64,000 nucleotides of DNA, taken from NCBI RefSeq assembly GCF_027579695.1, contig NC_083586.1:6506001-6570000 (forward strand), written 5' to 3'. This document shows, in pieces, positions 60,108 to 64,000 of the stretch. A model generated the notes under the pieces. That model saw only the letters and a program-made list of their open reading frames with translations. It was not told the DNA's origin and ran no database searches. Each line of letters opens with the position of its first letter. Within the stretch, counting starts at the first letter, position 1. This stretch comes from Neoarius graeffei. Lineage: Eukaryota; Chordata; Actinopteri; Siluriformes; Ariidae. The position numbers and the translations under genes are program-made.

Positions 60108-60985
60108 GCTGCCCACCTTTTGAAGAAATCTGTAAGCTTCCTCCTCTTTGCTTTCCTCATTTTTAACCTTTAGCTGCTGACCTCTAAAAATCCAAGACAA
60201 CAAAACAATTTATTAACCTTCTTGTATAAAAGTGAAATTGACTGTATCGACAGTTAATTAAGGCTAGAGCACAAGACGAGTGTTTTTGTTTAGGTTTGCC
60301 AAAGGTAGCTAACTTGAGGCAACGTTAGGCTCAACTTTTGGTCAATCTCAGTAGCTAACTTTAACTGACATCTCCCCCTTCCCCCTGGCTAATTTCTGTC
60401 GATAACTGGGGACTATGGAAATTGAACTCGCCAAATGCACAGACAGTTCGTTCGAGCACCTCTGATGGATTAGGATCGTATGCAGGTAAAAGGGGAGACG
60501 GTGTATGGAGAAAATTATAAACAAGTTACAACGCTGAAACACAAGCCCAAAAACCCGCAAACCACGACTTCTGATTTTTTTTTTTTTTTTTAAAGCGAGC
60601 TCACAAAAAAAGAAACCCCAAAGTCGCTTATAAAAAGCGGAATTGGCAACCCACGCAGTGTTCCAGAAACCAGAATCTCTGATCGCAAGTTCTGTTCTAA
60701 ATAGCTTTGACAGGTCGTCTTGTTATCAGGAAAACTATGATCTATCTCATAAAAGTCATGGGTTTATTGATTAATAAAACGATATTTAATTATTCAGAAC
60801 TGAAAATCGTGAAAAGGGTTTGTTGCTTTTGATGTGTGCGTGATCATATGCCATCCGCTCCGAGCTTATGTGCCGGGGCTCAGCCCCGGACAGCCCCGGC
60901 CCAATTTAACCCCTGAAGATAAGACAGTTCAATGACAAAAGGAAGTTCGGGTGAGATTGGCTAGTTCATAGCAAAACTGAAAATA
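60108..60985. other. Unassigned stretch with transposon-like pieces
   Basis: On the minus strand near 60160 a short frame MRKAKRRKLTDFFKRWAA resembles the N-terminus of hAT/ZBED-type proteins and is cut by the hairpin. At 60870-60917 a GC-rich GCCGGGGCTCAGCCCCGG ending AACCCCTG looks like the end of a DNA transposon. Nothing else is recognised. Confidence 0.35.
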
Positions 60986-61238
60986 CCATGTACTGCGAAG
61001 ACTGTAGAAAGTCTGGCAAAGACAGGCACTAGTAATTTTAAACTCGAAACTATAAAGGACCACGAAAAGTCAAATGCACACATCGGTACTATAACATCAA
61101 AACAAGCGAAGACGGCTGGTCACTACAGGACAGCATTGCTTTCAGTCCCTGGCTGTCATGAAGTCGGCTGAGCTGGAGAGGCTGGAGCTGTTGTTTAGAA
61201 ACGTTCACGCGATTGGAAAGAAGTTGATCTCACCCTAG
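60986..61238 (+). pseudogene. Degraded hAT/ZBED-type gene remnant (N-terminal finger)
   Basis: MYCEDCRKSGK is followed, one base out of frame, by TGTSNFKLETIKDHEKSNAH, a TTF/BED-like zinc-finger segment common in fish ZNF862-like hAT proteins. Then, again out of frame, comes SAELERLELLFRNVHAIGKK. The run stops where the 61239-63303 element inserted and seems to resume at 63312 (LSTYGLLEASGHEDHF). Dead fragment. Host-gene status is unlikely. Confidence 0.5.
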
Positions 61239-61551
61239 TAGGGATCGATCGATTTATTTATTTATTTTTATTTTTATTTTTTTCTTCAGGGCCGATACCA
61301 ATACCGATTATTATGGAATTGGGATGCCGATAACCGATATGTGCAACCGATAAATGTAAACATTATAATTCACATGAAATTAAACATAGCACACACTGAC
61401 ACAGACCTTCATATCCATGAAATGTATGTTTTATTGTAAAATTGAACATGAAATTTTGTGCAGGGAGATGCCAGCAGCATTTGTACAATAAAGTCAAACA
61501 TTAGTTAGAATAAAATGAGAAATAAAATAACAATAAAATAAACATTCACCA

Positions 61552-61894
61552 TCTCATCTCATTATCTCTAGCCGCTTTATCCTTCTACAGGGTCGCAGGC
61601 AAGCTGGAGCCTATCCCAGCTGACTACGGGCGAAAGGCGGGGTACACCCTGGACAAGTCACCAGGTCATCACAGGGCTGACACATAGACACAGACAACCA
61701 TTCACACTTACGGTCAATTTAGAGTCACCAGTTAACCTAACCTGCATGTCTTTGGACTGTGGGGGAAACCGGAGCAAACCCACGCGGACAACATGCAAAC
61801 TCCACACAGAAAGGCCCTTGCCAGCCCCAGGGCTCGAACCCAGGACCTTCTTGCTGTGAGGCGACAGCGCTAACCACTACACCACCGTGCCGCC
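61552..61894 (-). mobile_element. tRNA-derived SINE, reversed
   Basis: Same family as 58236-58603 in opposite orientation, flanked by a 12-bp duplication AAACAKTCACCA (61540-61551 and 61895-61906, one mismatch). The body lacks a few bases relative to the other copy. Confidence 0.9.
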
Positions 61895-62938
61895 AAACAG
61901 TCACCAATAAAAAATAAATCACTCCCTACTATATTACAGCTCACCATTTTCAGTGGAAAATAAATGAAAATACACTCTGGATTCTTTTACACTAAGAACT
62001 AAGTAAGACTTACCAACTTCAAGTAGTTTTTAAATAACAAATCAAGTGTAGGGAGCTGCCTGCAGCATTTTTTAAAAAGTAAAATCAAACAAAGTCGGCT
62101 ATCACTCCCTATTATGTAACAACTTAACAAGTAACCATCTATGGCTCTGCTCCTTTAAGAGTATATCGCTTTCCGAATCAGAAGCGCTAGCGAGGAGAAT
62201 CACTTGCGCAAGAATTATAAATACTCACATTACAGCGCAATGTGAAGTAGTATAAGAACATTTAAGTCGAGTTTAATTGATATATTTCGTTCATTACCGT
62301 TTATCCAAGCAAGTGTGCATCCACGACACCATTAATTACTGAGCCCACAACAAGCGTCCTGACAAACTCCCTACAGTATTACATAGCCTACTAGCACCAT
62401 ATCACACCTGGCTTGTTTAAATGTTCAAATAGCGCTTTATAAAGTTACCTAACATATACAAGTGCAATGCGCTTTCTGAGCACGAGTCACGTCATGAAGT
62501 TTACTCATCACCATAACAAACAGCCAGTAGGCTTGCACTAGCCTACAGAACACAAACACTACGTTTTATTTCGTCTTCCCTTGACCACCTCTCTGTATGG
62601 CTGTCATTCTACTGTTCGAGTAGAACTACTGACACATTCACAACGTTTCCAGACGGGGATTTAAAAATGACTGCAGCCTACGTTATGCTGGGGACTGCTT
62701 ACTATGGACAACATTACATGTAGTTTCAGCGAGACTAGTTGGTTGTAGGCTAATTCAAGTGCTTCCTTCCGTAAGCTAAGTTTGCCTGGCTACACATGCA
62801 AATGGACAATTTTAACGAGTAGTAGATGAAGAATGTAAACATATAATGATGTTGTGCTTTTGCAACTTGTGTGTTTGTGACTTATTGCGGCAAAAGCAGA
62901 GTGTCTTTACCTTGAAGTGGGATCTGCTTCTGCCCAAG

Positions 62939-63117
62939 TGCCCATACGGCCGCCTTGAAATGGTTCACAGCGGTTAGCTACGCGTGTTGATTGGCTGTAT
63001 CTCGAGTGCCCATACGGCCGCCTTGAAATGGTTCACAGCGGTTAGCTACGCGTGTTGATTGGCTGTATCTCGAGTGCCCATATGGCTGCCTTGAAACAGT
63101 TCACAACAAATCAGATG
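62939..63117. repeat. 68-bp tandem repeat, ~2.6 copies
   Basis: Units 62939-63006 and 63007-63074 are identical, starting TGCCCATACGGCCGCCTTG and ending TGTATCTCGAG. A third partial, diverged unit follows. It lies inside the 2,065-bp element. Confidence 0.92.
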
Positions 63118-63311
63118 TTGTGGTGGACGGGACCGTGTTCTTGAACTCAGAGAGGTGAGTGCAGGAAAGGACGTGCAGTGACAGTCATGTTAGGAACGAA
63201 ATGGCTGCAAAAAGGCATGTTATCGGCATATCGGTGGAAATTATGGCCGATACCGATAACCCTAAAAATGCAGAATGCCAGGCCGATTATCGGTCGACCC
63301 CTACACCCTAG

Positions 63312-63871
63312 CTATCAACTTATGGCCTGCTGGAAGCCTCAGGTCATGAAGACCATTTTTCATGGACCATTCAGACTCATCTGATGATGAATGTAATGAG
63401 GACATTTAATGTTTCTCTCTACACATGTTCACACACACACACACACACACTATTAATAGATGGTACATAATAATACTTGATAATACACATAATACTTGCA
63501 TATCAAAACATCAAATGTTTTTCAATGATAAATGTTTTGAATTGGACTTTTAATATTAGAATCAGTTCAGTTGTACTGAATGTTATTTTTCATATCATAC
63601 GATATTTCATATTGTAAGGGGCTTGAATTTGAGTTCAATAAACAGAATACTCTGTTTATATTTTTGTCTGAATTGGTTGCATGTTTTCATATAGGGAGCG
63701 ACCTTAACAGCACTGAATACTTGAGTGCTACTGTAAAGATACATTATACGCTGCCATTCATAATTAAATCTAGATCTTCTGAACTTTAACATATTATGAT
63801 GAATAAAAAACTTCGATTTCCTGGCAACAAAATTGTGGCTAGTGAAAAGGCTGAATGGCTAGTGACTCAGG

Positions 63872-63942
<71 letters not shown>

Positions 63943-64000
63943 CAAATTTTCATAACCTTTCTGACCCATCTTTACCAAGGATGCCAATACATCTGAATCT
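63312..64000. other. Unassigned right end with CA and TA microsatellites
   Basis: After a few residues that may continue the hAT remnant, there is no gene. A CA run lies at 63430-63450 and a long (AT)n run at 63873-63938. The frames at 63580-63792 overlap on both strands and show no family features. Confidence 0.5.

Larger units (their letters stand above)
61239..63303. mobile_element. Non-autonomous hAT-like element, 2,065 bp
   Basis: Ends TAGGGATCGATCGAT (left) and, reversed, TAGGGGTCGACCGAT (right), with an exact 8-bp target duplication CACCCTAG at 61231-61238 and 63304-63311. Subterminal repeats of ATCGG/CCGATAC occur at both ends. No transposase frame was found. A SINE is nested inside and a 68-bp tandem repeat lies near the right end. 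Confidence 0.9.

Overview
The window looks like nuclear DNA of a ray-finned (teleost) fish. It carries Ty3/gypsy chromovirus, Gmr1-like, BEL/Pao, L2/CR1-type LINE, hAT and tRNA-headed SINE copies typical of fish, two eukaryotic tRNA genes (one with the tRNA-Tyr intron), and a large cluster of C2H2 zinc-finger sequence on the + strand. No bacterial operon structure is present. The species cannot be fixed from sequence alone. Layout. 1-2702 is the 3' part of a chromovirus with its LTR. 2703-9536 holds two copies of a ~2.5 kb block (27-bp minisatellite, GA tract, a Gmr1-like RNase H + LTR fragment). Between the copies lies a 1.8 kb spacer with tRNA-Glu(CTC) on + and intron-bearing tRNA-Tyr(GTA) on -. 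The second block copy is fused in mid-finger to the zinc-finger array. 9537-40498 is essentially one giant array of 84-bp (28-residue) C2H2 finger units, split by a Gmr1-like LTR element (16659-21572) and by two copies of a LINE fragment. The array has grown by unequal exchange at several scales: single fingers, a 1,355-bp tandem copy marked by the LINE, an older ~4 kb duplication, and an apparently identical 8,822-bp tandem copy (22835-31656 and 31657-40478). Several runs keep 14-25 fingers in frame, while others are broken. No N-terminal partner domain or promoter exon is visible, so whether any run is an expressed gene is open. 40499-49908 is a SINE split by a near-complete but broken BEL/Pao element. 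49909-51491 is a foldback element with ~550-bp inverted arms and a 206-residue reading frame of unknown function. 51492-52869 is non-coding and has a promoter-like patch on the - strand. 52878-58906 is a ~6 kb composite bounded by hAT-like ends and an exact 8-bp target duplication. It holds a hAT transposase gene and a second, cysteine-rich gene (both - strand), and was itself invaded by an 892-bp hAT-type non-autonomous element and a SINE. 58915-64000 is AT-rich DNA with two long hairpins, remnants of another hAT-type gene split by a 2,065-bp hAT-like non-autonomous element (8-bp duplication CACCCTAG) with a nested SINE, and simple repeats. Apart from the two tRNA genes and possibly the intact finger runs, nothing looks like a conserved single-copy host gene. 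The window reads as a transposon-rich zinc-finger cluster.
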